Positions 35,492 to 45,083 are shown, counted from the stretch's first letter. The stretch is 64,000 nucleotides of DNA from Pseudogracilibacillus sp037071985 (GCF_037071985.1 NZ_JAXHDF010000003.1:186001-250000), one strand, 5' to 3'. Translations and numbers: made by a program. Notes: generated by a model from the sequence alone, not told the origin.

Positions 35492-36427
35492 TTGGAAAAA
35501 GAGAAGATAAAACAAATGGTAAAAATCTGCCAATTGTATTATCAAGAGGGATATAACCAACAAGAATTAGCAAAAAAGTTTAGAATCTCCCGTCCGCAAA
35601 TTAGCCGAATCATCAGTTCAGCAAAAGAAGAAGGGATTGTCGAAATAAATATTAATAATCCGTTCAGTAATGAATCAAACATAGAAAAGCAATTAATGCA
35701 AAAGTTTGGTTTAAATGATGCGGTTATTGTTGAAACAACAAATATGTCAATCGATCAATCTATTGCTAGTTTTTCTAAAGCCGGTGCATTCTATTTAGAA
35801 AACGTTCTCAGAAAAGGAAATGTTGTTGGCGTGATGGCGGGTAAATCTATACAAGAAGTTGTGCTAAGGACTCGAAGTAATGGTGAGAAGAACGTTCTTG
35901 TTATTCCATTGGTTGGTGGTCTAGGCGTACAAGGCGCAAATTGGCACGCTAATTCAAATGTCATTCAATTAGCTGAGAGCATGAATTATGAGTACTACGT
36001 TTTAAATGCTCCTGCAATTGTAAGTTCATTGGAAATGAAATCCCAACTGATTCAAGAAGAAGCAATTAATAAAGTGTTAGAAAGATATGAAGATTTGCAG
36101 ACAGCAATTGTCGGTATTGGAGAAACTACAGAGGAAGCTACCTTCTTTAAAACAATGAATTTGAGCAGAGAGAAATTGCAAGAGATTAAAGATGCTGGAG
36201 CAGTTTGCAGTATTGGAACAATATTCATCAATGCTCAAGGAGAAGAAGTAGCTAAGAGTATTTCAGATCGAATGATTGGCATTTCCGGAGAAAAATTGAA
36301 ACAGACCCCTCTCGTAATTGGCATCGCTGTTGGAGTTGAAAAGGTTGAGGCAATTACTGCGGCACTGTCAGGGAAATGGATCGATGTATTAATTACAGAT
36401 GTTCAAACTGGAGAGCAATTAATTTAA
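35492..36427 (+). CDS. SorC/DeoR-family sugar-responsive transcriptional regulator
   Basis: 311 residues. The N-terminal helix-turn-helix is YNQQELAKKFRISRPQISRIISSAKEEGIV. The rest is a SorC sugar-binding domain (LVIPLVGGLGVQG, VGIGETTEEATF, GAVCSIGTIFINAQGEEV, GIAVGVEKVEAI). The start is TTG, supported by AGAGAGGGAG; the ATG at 35487 is out of frame. Members such as LsrR and DeoR bind a phosphorylated sugar and then release DNA. It heads the operon it probably controls. Confidence 0.9.
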   Translation: MEKEKIKQMVKICQLYYQEGYNQQELAKKFRISRPQISRIISSAKEEGIVEININNPFSNESNIEKQLMQKFGLNDAVIVETTNMSIDQSIASFSKAGAFYLENVLRKGNVVGVMAGKSIQEVVLRTRSNGEKNVLVIPLVGGLGVQGANWHANSNVIQLAESMNYEYYVLNAPAIVSSLEMKSQLIQEEAINKVLERYEDLQTAIVGIGETTEEATFFKTMNLSREKLQEIKDAGAVCSIGTIFINAQGEEVAKSISDRMIGISGEKLKQTPLVIGIAVGVEKVEAITAALSGKWIDVLITDVQTGEQLI

Positions 36428-36455
36428 ATTAATCAACAGTAAAGGGGAAACAAAC

Positions 36456-37403
36456 ATGAGAAAAATATTAATGTCTTTAATGGCAGTTATACTGTTAGTT
36501 GTAGTTGCAGCATGCTCAAGTGATGGAGGGGAAGATAATGGAAATAAAGAAGGAGCAAGCGAAAGTGGAGAAAAAAGCATTTCGATTATGACTCCTTATT
36601 TATCTTCTGTAACTACAAAACAGATGGTTGATGAACTAGAAATTAAAGCAAATGACAATGGTTGGAAAGTAAACATTGTAGATACAAAAGGAGATGCTGG
36701 TGGACTGGCATCGCGTATGGAAGACGTTATTTTAGCAAAAACGGATGCAATTGTACTTGTTAGTACAGATCCGAACCAAGTTGCAGCACAAATTCAACAA
36801 GCAAGCGAAGCAGGTATCCCTGTGTTTGGGACCGACTCAGGCTATATTGAAGGCATGACAATGAACGCTACAAGTGATAATGAAGAAATGTCAAAAATGA
36901 TCACTGAATATCTGTTTGAACAAATGGGTGGAGAAGGAAATTTAATAGTTTTAACTCACCGTCCACACCCAGGAGTTTTAAAGCGTACTGAAATGCTAGA
37001 TCAAATGTTAGAAGAATATCCTGATATTAATGTTCTAACAGAATTAGAAGTTGAAGTACCAGGACCAATTGAAAGTGCTCGCCAACAAATGGAAAACTTA
37101 CTACTAGCAAACAAAGATGAAGATGCAATTACTGCTGTTTGGACTGGATGGGATGAGCCGGCAATTGGAGCTGCACAGGCAATTGAAGCAGATGGACGCG
37201 ACAATATTATCGTGACTGGAATCGATGGGAATAGCCAAGCTGTAGAAATGATTAAAGATGGGACTCCTATCACTGCGACTGTAGAACAAAACTTTATTGG
37301 TATGTCAGAAATCGTTATTGAACAAATGCAAAAAGTGTTTAACGGTGATGATGTAGACGGTACAGAATTATATGCACCAGCTAGCTTGATTACAGCTGAA
37401 TAA
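36456..37403 (+). CDS. sugar-binding lipoprotein of a ribose-type ABC importer (RbsB fold)
   Basis: 315 residues. The signal peptide ends in lipobox VAAC near residue 20 and a Gly/Glu-rich linker follows. The mature domain shows the Peripla_BP_4 layout: KTDAIVLVSTDPNQVAAQIQQASEAGIPVFGTDSG, GGEGNLIVLTHRPHP, AVWTGWDEPAIGAAQAIE and VTGIDGNSQAVEMIKDG. It binds a monosaccharide-sized ligand, unidentified. The ribosome binding site is AAAGGGGA. Confidence 0.9.
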   Translation: MRKILMSLMAVILLVVVAACSSDGGEDNGNKEGASESGEKSISIMTPYLSSVTTKQMVDELEIKANDNGWKVNIVDTKGDAGGLASRMEDVILAKTDAIVLVSTDPNQVAAQIQQASEAGIPVFGTDSGYIEGMTMNATSDNEEMSKMITEYLFEQMGGEGNLIVLTHRPHPGVLKRTEMLDQMLEEYPDINVLTELEVEVPGPIESARQQMENLLLANKDEDAITAVWTGWDEPAIGAAQAIEADGRDNIIVTGIDGNSQAVEMIKDGTPITATVEQNFIGMSEIVIEQMQKVFNGDDVDGTELYAPASLITAE

Positions 37404-37425
37404 TGTGAAGAGGTGAAAGTGACTG

Positions 37426-38931
37426 ATGTTACTGCAAACAAACAACATTACAAAAGTATTTGGGGGACATAAAGCATTAGATAATGTCAATGTTACTTTT
37501 GAAGCAGGCACTGTTCACTCATTGTTAGGCGAAAATGGTGCGGGAAAGTCCACACTCATTAAAATACTGACAGGTGTGTATCAACAAACAAGTGGACAAA
37601 TTATTTGGGAAGGTAAGGAAGTTAATATTGAACGCCCAAAAGCTGCTCAAGATCTTGGTATTAATGTTATTCACCAAGATCGGCAGCTTGTCCCTTATTT
37701 TACGGGTCTGGAAAATTTATTTCTTAACAAGACATATCCGAAAAAAGTACTTGGTGGTATACATTGGAAACGAATGAGGGAACAAGCAAATGCTTTAAAA
37801 GACAAATGGAAGATTGATATTCCAGTAGACAAACCTGTCTATGATATGACCCCGACAGAACGTACCATGCTGGAAATATTAAGGGCTATGAGTCAAGAAT
37901 CAAAAGTACTCGTACTTGATGAGCCAACAGCTTCATTAACAGATAAAGAGTCAGTTTTATTATTTTCTTTAATTGATCATCTGAAAAAAGAAGGAGTAGC
38001 TATTATTTACATCTCCCACCGACTTGAAGAAGTTATACAAATCTCTGATTATGTAACAGTACTTACCGGTGGAAAAGTTACAGCTTCTTTAACAAAAGAT
38101 GAGATTACTAGAGAAAAAATTATTTATCATATGACTGACGGGCAACAAATGAATGCGAGTAAAAAAGAGAAAGCCGACTTAGCTGATCAACAAGTTCTTT
38201 TAACAGTATCTAATTTAGCGACAAAAGATGATAAGGTAAAAGACGTCAGCTTCAACGTCCATGCAGGAGAAATAGTTGGGATGTATGGATTGGCAGGTGC
38301 GGGAAGAACAGAAAGTATGGAAGCAATTTTTGGGTTACGAGAAAAATCGAACGGTGAAGTTGTTTATAAAGAAAAATCATACAACAAAGTAAGTCCAAAA
38401 CAAATGATAAAAGAAGGAATGATTTTAATTCCTGAAAACCGACATGATGAAGGGTTAATCATGCCAAATACGATCAGCCATAATATGACTTTACCAATAT
38501 TGAATGAAGTATCAAGTGGTGGAGTGCTTACTCGTAAAAAAGAAAGTGAAAAAGTTCAAGGGGAAATGAAACGCTTTAAAGTAAAAGCAGTAAGCGCGAA
38601 TCAGACTGTGGCAGAATTGAGTGGAGGAAATCAACAAAAAGTAGTGTTTGGAAAAGCGTTACTGACAAATCCGGATTTATATATTTGTGATGAGCCTACA
38701 CAAGCTGTTGATATAATGACCAGGAATGATATTCACTCCTTTTTACAAGAACAAGCATCCAATGGTAAGGGAATAATTTTTGTATCTTCTGATATACAAG
38801 AAATCTTAGAAGTAAGTGACCGGATTATCGTATTTAGCGAAGGAAAAACGGTTGCAGATCTTAAAAACAAAGATATCGATAATCATACGATATTAGATAT
38901 TTGCTATCAACATCAAAAGGGGGAAAATTAA
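37426..38931 (+). CDS. sugar ABC transporter ATPase, two ABC domains (RbsA/MglA type)
   Basis: 501 residues with two ABC cassettes. The first has Walker A GENGAGKST, Walker B VLVLDEPTASLTD and H-loop ISHRLEEV, but its signature reads MTPTERTMLEIL instead of LSVxQQQ. The second has the usual degenerate Walker A GLAGAGRTES, a good signature LSGGNQQKVVFGKAL, and LYICDEPTQAVDI. This asymmetry is normal for RbsA-type ATPases. It energises the permease encoded two bases downstream. Confidence 0.93.
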   Translation: MLLQTNNITKVFGGHKALDNVNVTFEAGTVHSLLGENGAGKSTLIKILTGVYQQTSGQIIWEGKEVNIERPKAAQDLGINVIHQDRQLVPYFTGLENLFLNKTYPKKVLGGIHWKRMREQANALKDKWKIDIPVDKPVYDMTPTERTMLEILRAMSQESKVLVLDEPTASLTDKESVLLFSLIDHLKKEGVAIIYISHRLEEVIQISDYVTVLTGGKVTASLTKDEITREKIIYHMTDGQQMNASKKEKADLADQQVLLTVSNLATKDDKVKDVSFNVHAGEIVGMYGLAGAGRTESMEAIFGLREKSNGEVVYKEKSYNKVSPKQMIKEGMILIPENRHDEGLIMPNTISHNMTLPILNEVSSGGVLTRKKESEKVQGEMKRFKVKAVSANQTVAELSGGNQQKVVFGKALLTNPDLYICDEPTQAVDIMTRNDIHSFLQEQASNGKGIIFVSSDIQEILEVSDRIIVFSEGKTVADLKNKDIDNHTILDICYQHQKGEN

Positions 38932-38932
38932 A

Positions 38933-39898
38933 GTGAGTGAAGCAGTCAAACAACCAAAGCAGAAGATGTCATTCTCCCAAAAAATCAGTTCTTATGGAAC
39001 TATTTTTGCAGGAATCTCTTTAATCATTATTTTTAGTATATTAAGTCCAGATTCCTTTGCGACCGTAGATAATGTCATCAATATTACAAGACAAATATCC
39101 TTTTTGGTAATCATTGCTCTAGGTGCTACGCTTGTAATGAGTGTAACAGAATTTGACTTATCAATTGGTGCTATGGCGAGTCTTGGAGGAGTAGTATCTG
39201 CAAAGCTAGCTATTTTAGGAGTTCCAATTGTAGTTAGTTTACTCGTTCCCGTAGTCATTGGATTTATGATTGGATTAATCAATGGAGCGATCGTCACACA
39301 TTTTAGAGTTTTATCTTTTGTAACGACGCTTGCAATGGGAACAGTAATTGGAGGATTTACTTTCTGGCTTACAGGCGGGTCTACTGTTTTTGAAAACATC
39401 CCAGAAAGCTTTAAATTTATCGGTCAGACGCAACTTTTTATGATTCCACTATTATCTATCATCATGATAATATTGGTCATAGTATTTTGGTATGTAATGA
39501 CACATATGACTCTTGGGCGCCGTTTTTACGCAATAGGTGGAAATGAAAAAGCATCTGAAGTTTCTGGTGTGAATATTAATGCCTATAAAACAGTTGCATT
39601 TGCACTATGTGGAATGCTTGCGGCACTAACAGGAGCACTCCTAGCATCCCGTTTAGGATCTGCTCATCCAACAGGTGGAGATGGATATTTCTTGAATGCT
39701 TATGCAGCAGTATTTTTAGGAATGACTGTTGTAAGAAGTGGTATACCAAATATAGTTGGAACGTTATTTGGTGCTGCGATCTTAGGAATTCTTGCAAACG
39801 GACTAACTATTCTTCAAGTACCATCTTTCATGCAAGATGTGATTACCGGGATTATTATTATTGCAGCGCTAATTTTTCAGAAGATAGGACGTGAATAA
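38933..39898 (+). CDS. sugar ABC transporter permease (RbsC type)
   Basis: 321 residues, GTG start after AAGGGGG. About eight to ten membrane segments are predicted, with family motifs LGATLVMSVTEFDLSIGAMASLGG, LGRRFYAIGGNEKASEVSGVN and LLASRLGSAHPTGGDGYFLNAYAAVFLG. A single permease gene implies a homodimeric channel. It is packed between the ATPase and TrpA-like genes with almost no spacing. Confidence 0.93.
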   Translation: MSEAVKQPKQKMSFSQKISSYGTIFAGISLIIIFSILSPDSFATVDNVINITRQISFLVIIALGATLVMSVTEFDLSIGAMASLGGVVSAKLAILGVPIVVSLLVPVVIGFMIGLINGAIVTHFRVLSFVTTLAMGTVIGGFTFWLTGGSTVFENIPESFKFIGQTQLFMIPLLSIIMIILVIVFWYVMTHMTLGRRFYAIGGNEKASEVSGVNINAYKTVAFALCGMLAALTGALLASRLGSAHPTGGDGYFLNAYAAVFLGMTVVRSGIPNIVGTLFGAAILGILANGLTILQVPSFMQDVITGIIIIAALIFQKIGRE

Positions 39899-39900
39899 TT

Positions 39901-40674
39901 GTGACTCAAGTAATAAAGAGAAAAACTGAACTAGCTTCTCCTTTTATCACGGCTTATCTTGTTGGAGGATATCCGTCAAAAGAAAAAAACATTGAATTAT
40001 TAAAAGAAGCAGAGAAATCAGGATTGAATGCAATAGAAATCGGTTTTCCAAGCAAAGCTCCTTATATGGATGGGGAAACTATTAAACAAGCACATAAAGA
40101 AACAGAAAATATTTTTTCAGACTTGGATGATTTTATCGATTATTTAAAGGATGTAAGAGCAGCAATCTCGATTCCGATTTGGATTATGGGATATGTTGAT
40201 GACTTATTTCGAGATCAAGCATATATACGATTAGCTGAATCTTCCTACATCGATGGATTTATCATTCCAGATATTAATGTGGATCAGATGAATCAGGCGC
40301 AGCAATATTTAGCAACTACAGGAGCAAAATTTATTCCAGTTGTTAATAATAACATGTCTGATGAAGAAATAACTATTTTGGCAGAAAATAAAGAAGTAAT
40401 TTATTGTCAATTGTATGCTGGGAAAACAGGTCATAAGTTAACAGATACGTCTACTTTTCCATTATTCTACGAGCGAATGAGAAAACTTACTAATGCTAAA
40501 CTAATGGCAGGATTCGGAATAAATAGTCAAGAAATCGCTGGGAAAATATTTGAAGTAGGTTATGATGGTATTGTAGTTGGAAGTGAGTTTGTTCGTATTG
40601 TTGCTACTGAAAAGGAAGAGACTTTGTATAAATTTATTAGAGAACTAGTAAACGCGAAGAAAAAGTGGGGATAA
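39901..40674 (+). CDS. TrpA-like (tryptophan synthase alpha family) aldolase/lyase in a sugar operon
   Basis: 257 residues, GTG start, two bases after the permease stop. It aligns along its length with the tryptophan synthase alpha TIM barrel. The catalytic pair is conserved: Glu46 (NAIEIGFPSKAPYMDG, equivalent to alpha-Glu49) and Asp57 (alpha-Asp60). Thr176 lies in loop 6 (AGKTGHK), and the phosphate site GFGINS (204-209) and VVGSEFV (225-231) are present. No trpB or other trp gene is nearby. The neighbours are a SorC regulator, a ribose-type importer and an FGGY kinase. I infer a retro-aldol or lyase acting on a phosphorylated sugar derivative, releasing glyceraldehyde-3-phosphate by analogy with TrpA. 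The actual substrate is unknown. Confidence 0.85.
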   Translation: MTQVIKRKTELASPFITAYLVGGYPSKEKNIELLKEAEKSGLNAIEIGFPSKAPYMDGETIKQAHKETENIFSDLDDFIDYLKDVRAAISIPIWIMGYVDDLFRDQAYIRLAESSYIDGFIIPDINVDQMNQAQQYLATTGAKFIPVVNNNMSDEEITILAENKEVIYCQLYAGKTGHKLTDTSTFPLFYERMRKLTNAKLMAGFGINSQEIAGKIFEVGYDGIVVGSEFVRIVATEKEETLYKFIRELVNAKKKWG

Positions 40675-40675
40675 T

Positions 40676-42157
40676 ATGTCTTATGTAGCTGTTTTCGATA
40701 TAGGAACGACTGCAGTAAAAGGTATTTTGGTTAATAAAAAAGTTGAACTTAAAGAGGAACATACAATTGAATTAAAAACGTTTGTTTCTGACGGTGGAAT
40801 TGTGGAACAGTGTCCAGAAGATTGGTGGGAGGCAATAATTGAAATAGCAGCCCTTTGGTGGAAAAGCGGAATCTCACCTAAGTCTATTCGCGCAATTACG
40901 TTTTCAGGTCAAATGGAAGACGTTATTCCCATAAGTCCGAACGCAACTCGAGCAATCTTATATTCGGATACAAGAGCTGGAAATGAAGCGGAGTGGGTAC
41001 ATGAGCAGTACCCAGAAATACGTGCCACTACAGGTAACAACATAAGTGCAACTACTCCGCTAGCTAAAATTAAATGGTTGCAATCAAAAGGGAACGTAGT
41101 ATATGATTCGGCAACTCATATTGTTTTTAGCTCCAAAGATTATATCATTAATAAACTTACAGGGCAAGCAGTAACAGACCCAGTAACAGCAGCTACGACA
41201 GGAATGATGGACCTGAAATATAGCTGTTGGAGTAAGGATATTTTACAAAAATGTTTCATTGATGAATCCAAGATGCCTCTTTTATTAGATGTAGATAGCA
41301 TCGTAGACACCGTCTCCTCTGAAGCCAGTGAGATCAGCGGATTCTCAACATCGACGGCGGTCATCAATGGTAGTGGAGATGCGGGAGCAACTACACTTGG
41401 AGCATCGGCAATTCATGAAAAAGACGGTTATTTTTACATGGGTACAACGGGGTGGCTTGCTATTGTGGAGAAAAACCAAGGTCAACTTGAGACATTATCT
41501 GAAGGCCATTTTAATTTATCTTTTGTAGATAGTGAACACCGTATTTCCGTTGCGCCATTGCTTAACGTTGGAAACGTGCATAAGTGGGCTGTCCAAGCTT
41601 ATATTAATAAAAAAGAAATAAACAAATATGAAGCATTTGAAAACTTGATTGAACAGGTAAATCCGGGTAGTGAAGGTGTGTTATTTTTACCTTACTTGAA
41701 CGGTGAAAGAAATCCGTTGATCGATCCAGAAGCAAAGGGAGCATACTGGGGAATCACTCCAAATACAGAAAGAAAAGAATTAGCTCGTGCAGCCCTAGAG
41801 GGAGTTACGTTTTCTTTAAAACAAACATTAGAAATGTATAATATAACAGACCAACGTACGATAACTCTTATTGGCGGAGCATCTAAAAGTAATGTATGGT
41901 GCCAAATGATGGCAGATATTATGAACCATCCAATTAGAGTACCTTCAAACAGTGAATATTTACCGTCAATTGGAATTGCATCAACGGCTTTTATAGCTCT
42001 TGAGTGGTGCGATTCATACGAATATTTTATTGATACGTATGTGAAGACTGTACCTGGTAAAACATATATACCTGATCCAAAAAAAGTAAAGATTTATCAA
42101 TCAACTTATGAAACTTTTAAAAAATTACATCCCGCGTTACAACAAATCTACAAATAA
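40676..42157 (+). CDS. FGGY-family carbohydrate kinase (xylulokinase-like)
   Basis: 493 residues. The phosphate loop is VFDIGTTAVKGILV, with FSGQMEDVIP, SDTRAGNEA, the catalytic Asp in INGSGDAGATTLG, MGTTGWLAI, LPYLNGERNPLIDPEAKG and LIGGASKSNVWCQMMADI. It would phosphorylate the imported sugar or polyol, probably a ketose or alditol. It starts right after the TrpA-like stop with TGGGGATA upstream and is followed by a strong terminator. It is therefore the last gene of the SorC operon and the likely provider of the TrpA-like enzyme's phosphorylated substrate. Confidence 0.9.
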   Translation: MSYVAVFDIGTTAVKGILVNKKVELKEEHTIELKTFVSDGGIVEQCPEDWWEAIIEIAALWWKSGISPKSIRAITFSGQMEDVIPISPNATRAILYSDTRAGNEAEWVHEQYPEIRATTGNNISATTPLAKIKWLQSKGNVVYDSATHIVFSSKDYIINKLTGQAVTDPVTAATTGMMDLKYSCWSKDILQKCFIDESKMPLLLDVDSIVDTVSSEASEISGFSTSTAVINGSGDAGATTLGASAIHEKDGYFYMGTTGWLAIVEKNQGQLETLSEGHFNLSFVDSEHRISVAPLLNVGNVHKWAVQAYINKKEINKYEAFENLIEQVNPGSEGVLFLPYLNGERNPLIDPEAKGAYWGITPNTERKELARAALEGVTFSLKQTLEMYNITDQRTITLIGGASKSNVWCQMMADIMNHPIRVPSNSEYLPSIGIASTAFIALEWCDSYEYFIDTYVKTVPGKTYIPDPKKVKIYQSTYETFKKLHPALQQIYK

Positions 42158-42186
42158 ACATCCGCCCATTGTGGCGGGTGTTTTTT
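42158..42186 (+). terminator. terminator ending the SorC/TrpA-like operon
   Basis: ACATCCGCC, a 6-base loop and GGCGGGTGT, followed by TTTTT, directly after the kinase stop. Confidence 0.9.
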
Positions 42187-42255
42187 ATGTTTTTATTTTA
42201 CACATGTTTGTTAATCACTTATGCTTAATTATTTCAATTATTTAAAAATTTTTTA

Positions 42256-42321
42256 TGAAAGCCTTTACAAATTAAAAACAGTGTGATAATTTATATTTAG
42301 TCATAGACTATGATTAAATAT
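42256..42321 (+). promoter_or_regulatory. promoter with 29-base palindromic operator for the amino-sugar-like operon
   Basis: The -35 is TTTACA at 42264-42269 and the -10 is TAATTT at 42287 (17-base spacer), or an extended TGTGATAAT. Overlapping the -35, TGAAAGCCTTTACA is one base from a cre site. Just after the -10, ATATTTAGTCATAG, a central A, and CTATGATTAAATAT (42293-42321) form a palindrome with 14-base arms and one mismatch. This is a good position for repression by the ROK protein encoded at the operon's end. Confidence 0.6.
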
Positions 42322-42346
42322 AAATTAAAGGATTGGAGTCGGTAAG

Positions 42347-43822
42347 ATGCAATTTTTAGATTGGTTTGCTGTTGTTTTATTTTTTTTAATCATGGTAGTA
42401 ATAGGTTTTTGGTCGTATAAAAAGATCAGCGGTTCGGATGATTTTTTTGTTGCCGGTGGAAAGCTCCCTTGGTGGCTATCGGGAATTTCTCATCATGTTT
42501 CAGGCTATAGTGGTGCTGTCTTCGTTGCTTATGCGGGATTAGCTTACACGCATGGATTTAGCATTTATGTCTGGTGGGCAATAACTATTACGGTTGCAGT
42601 AATTGTTGGTGCATATATTATGGCTCCAAGATGGGCTAGACTCCGGATTAATTACAACATCGAATCACCTACAGAATACTTGTCAATAAGATATAATGTT
42701 CCGACACAACAGCTTATGGCATGGTGTGGGGTTATTTTAAAACTCTTTGATGTTGGAGCTAAATGGGCAGCAATAGGAATCTTACTAAATGTGTTTGCTG
42801 GAATTCCAATCGTCTACGGGATTTTAATTTCAGGAATTGTCTCCCTTATTTATATAACTATCGGAGGGCTTTGGGCTGATGTATGGACTGATTTTGCTCA
42901 ATTTGTGGTTCAAATTATTGCTGGTTTAGTTATGTTTTTTGTCGTTATGAAAATGATGGGTGGTGTAAGTTCCTTAACAGGAATCTGGGAACAACTACCT
43001 GCAGGTCATAGTCAGCCATTTAGTGAACCATATACAATCTGGTATGTATTCTTTTATTTCTTTGTCGTCTTTTTAAGTTATAACGGAGGAACGTGGAACT
43101 TGGCTACACGTTATATTTCTTCCCCATCTGGTGAAGAAGCTAAAAAAAGCGGATTATTATCAGGGATATTATATTTAATCTGGCCATTATTTCTATTCTT
43201 TCCAATGTGGGCAGCGCCCCTTATTCTACCAGGACTCGAAGATCCAACACAGTCTTACGGTTTATTAGCTCAAGAATTACTTCCGGCCGGATTGGTTGGA
43301 TTAGTTCTCGCTGGGTTGTTTGCAGCGACGATGTCTATGACATCATCTGATGCTAATACGATTTCAGCGGTTATTACACGAGATATCTTGCCTGTACTCT
43401 CGGAAAAATATAGACAGCTTACACAAAAAGAATCACTTCGTATCGCTCGGATTACGACATTTACGTTTACGTTTTTAACCTTAATTATTGGAATTTATTC
43501 AGAAAAATTTGGTGGGGTACTTGGACTCATTATTTCATGGTTCGGTGCATTAATTGGCCCAATCTCCATTCCAATGTTATTAGGGCTTTTCCCGGCATTC
43601 AAACGTTCGGACTCAAAAGCAGCGATTTCATCAATTATTGCGGGTCTGCTAATGTTTATCATTACAAAGTATGTTGTAGATTTCCCGCTCTCTTTAGAAA
43701 TTGGATCACCCGTTCTTGTCTCAGCTATTATATATATAGGAATGGGATATTTAAATAAAGAAGAAAATGTCAGAAAAGAAGTGGAAGATTTAATCGAAGC
43801 TGTAAGCACAAAAGAGAAATAA
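42347..43822 (+). CDS. sodium:solute symporter (SSS family)
   Basis: 491 residues with about thirteen membrane segments. SSS features are FFVAGGKLPWWLSGISHHVSGYSG near the N-terminus, IYITIGGLWADVWTDFAQFVVQ, and GLFAATMSMTSSDANTISAVITRDI, which carries the Na+-site serines. It would import the operon's substrate with sodium; a sialic-acid-like or amino-sugar cargo fits the neighbours. The ribosome binding site is ATTGGAG. The use of Na+ symport suits a salt-tolerant bacillus. Confidence 0.9.
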   Translation: MQFLDWFAVVLFFLIMVVIGFWSYKKISGSDDFFVAGGKLPWWLSGISHHVSGYSGAVFVAYAGLAYTHGFSIYVWWAITITVAVIVGAYIMAPRWARLRINYNIESPTEYLSIRYNVPTQQLMAWCGVILKLFDVGAKWAAIGILLNVFAGIPIVYGILISGIVSLIYITIGGLWADVWTDFAQFVVQIIAGLVMFFVVMKMMGGVSSLTGIWEQLPAGHSQPFSEPYTIWYVFFYFFVVFLSYNGGTWNLATRYISSPSGEEAKKSGLLSGILYLIWPLFLFFPMWAAPLILPGLEDPTQSYGLLAQELLPAGLVGLVLAGLFAATMSMTSSDANTISAVITRDILPVLSEKYRQLTQKESLRIARITTFTFTFLTLIIGIYSEKFGGVLGLIISWFGALIGPISIPMLLGLFPAFKRSDSKAAISSIIAGLLMFIITKYVVDFPLSLEIGSPVLVSAIIYIGMGYLNKEENVRKEVEDLIEAVSTKEK

Positions 43823-43847
43823 TATTGTTATAGAAAGGGGAAAAAGT

Positions 43848-45083
43848 ATGAATAAACAATTATTGAAGGAAAAATATACAGCCGACTTATTGCAAAACTT
43901 TTTACCTTTCTGGGAAAACGCCATCGATTCAGAATATGGTGGTGTTTTCACCTGCTTCACCAATGAAGGGGATAAACTGGTCAGCGATAAAAAGTATATC
44001 TGGTCACAAGGCAGATTTCTCTGGTTATGTTGTCATTTACTTATATTAAAAAAGAAAGGTCTACTAGATATATCCGAACGCTGGGAGGAGGCAGCAACAA
44101 AAACATATCAATTTCTAGAAAAAAATGCAGTAATGAAAAATAACCATATTGTATATGCAGTTGAACGAGATGGCACTCAAATTGATGAAGCCTTAGACAT
44201 AAGTATTTTTGCAGACTGTTTTTATATTATTGGCTGTAATGCTTATGCGTATTATTACCAGGATAAAGATATATTTAATAAAACTATTATGATCTACGAT
44301 AAAGTAAAACAGCGTATATCACAGAATGATTTCGCATCTGAGCCATATCCAATCCCTACAGGATTTGAGACTCATTCGATTCCAATGATCCTTTTAAATG
44401 TGGCAGAGGAACTTTATAAAACTGCCAAGAGTCTAGATCATCCGAATCAAACAAAACTCCTGCAAGATATGAAACACAATTTAGAATCGATTCTAGCTTT
44501 ACAAGACGGCAATAGAATTATGGAATATAAGTCAACTCGGATGGATGAGACAACTAGTTTACTAGTTCGTCACGTTAATCCTGGTCATACGTTAGAGTCA
44601 GTCTGGTTTATGATGCATAGCTTAGAACTTATGCAGATAGAAAATAAGGAAGAGTATATTGACAGATTGGTAAAAATAGCAGCTCATTCTTTTGATATAG
44701 GCTGGGATAGCACGTACGGTGGATTATTACGATTTGTGGATAAAGAGGGAGGTCCTCCTAAAGGAAATACGATTGACACCTCAATCGAAAAACTTATTAC
44801 GGAAACATGGGATACAAAATTATGGTGGCCACATTCGGAAGCATTGTATACAACATTACTTATGGCAATCAAAACAAAAGAAAAATCATGGGTTGAACGC
44901 TATAAAAAAGTTGAGGAATATGTTTTTCAAACGTTTCCAAATGAAAATAAAGCGATTGGTGAATGGATACAAATTCGCAATCGTAATGGAATACCGATTC
45001 AAAAGGTTGTTGCATTACCTGTAAAAGATCCATTTCACATTATTCGCAACTATTTGCTAATCTTAAAACTATTAGAGGAGTAG
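43848..45083 (+). CDS. N-acylglucosamine 2-epimerase (AGE) family protein
   Basis: 411 residues of the (alpha/alpha)6 AGE fold: YGGVFTCFTNEG, IWSQGRFLWLCCHLL, RHVNPGHTLESVWFMMHSLE with a catalytic-type His, and WWPHSEALYTTLLM with another. The family includes GlcNAc 2-epimerase, cellobiose 2-epimerase and mannose isomerase. With NagA- and NagB-like genes downstream, interconversion of ManNAc and GlcNAc, or of a related N-acylated sugar, is the best guess. The ribosome binding site is GAAAGGGG. Confidence 0.85.
   Translation: MNKQLLKEKYTADLLQNFLPFWENAIDSEYGGVFTCFTNEGDKLVSDKKYIWSQGRFLWLCCHLLILKKKGLLDISERWEEAATKTYQFLEKNAVMKNNHIVYAVERDGTQIDEALDISIFADCFYIIGCNAYAYYYQDKDIFNKTIMIYDKVKQRISQNDFASEPYPIPTGFETHSIPMILLNVAEELYKTAKSLDHPNQTKLLQDMKHNLESILALQDGNRIMEYKSTRMDETTSLLVRHVNPGHTLESVWFMMHSLELMQIENKEEYIDRLVKIAAHSFDIGWDSTYGGLLRFVDKEGGPPKGNTIDTSIEKLITETWDTKLWWPHSEALYTTLLMAIKTKEKSWVERYKKVEEYVFQTFPNENKAIGEWIQIRNRNGIPIQKVVALPVKDPFHIIRNYLLILKLLEE

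Noticed and set aside
39901..40674. Biosynthetic trpA
   Set aside because: No trp genes are adjacent and the gene is embedded between a sugar permease and an FGGY kinase with 2-base spacings. A role in tryptophan synthesis is less likely, although a genome check for another trpA is needed.
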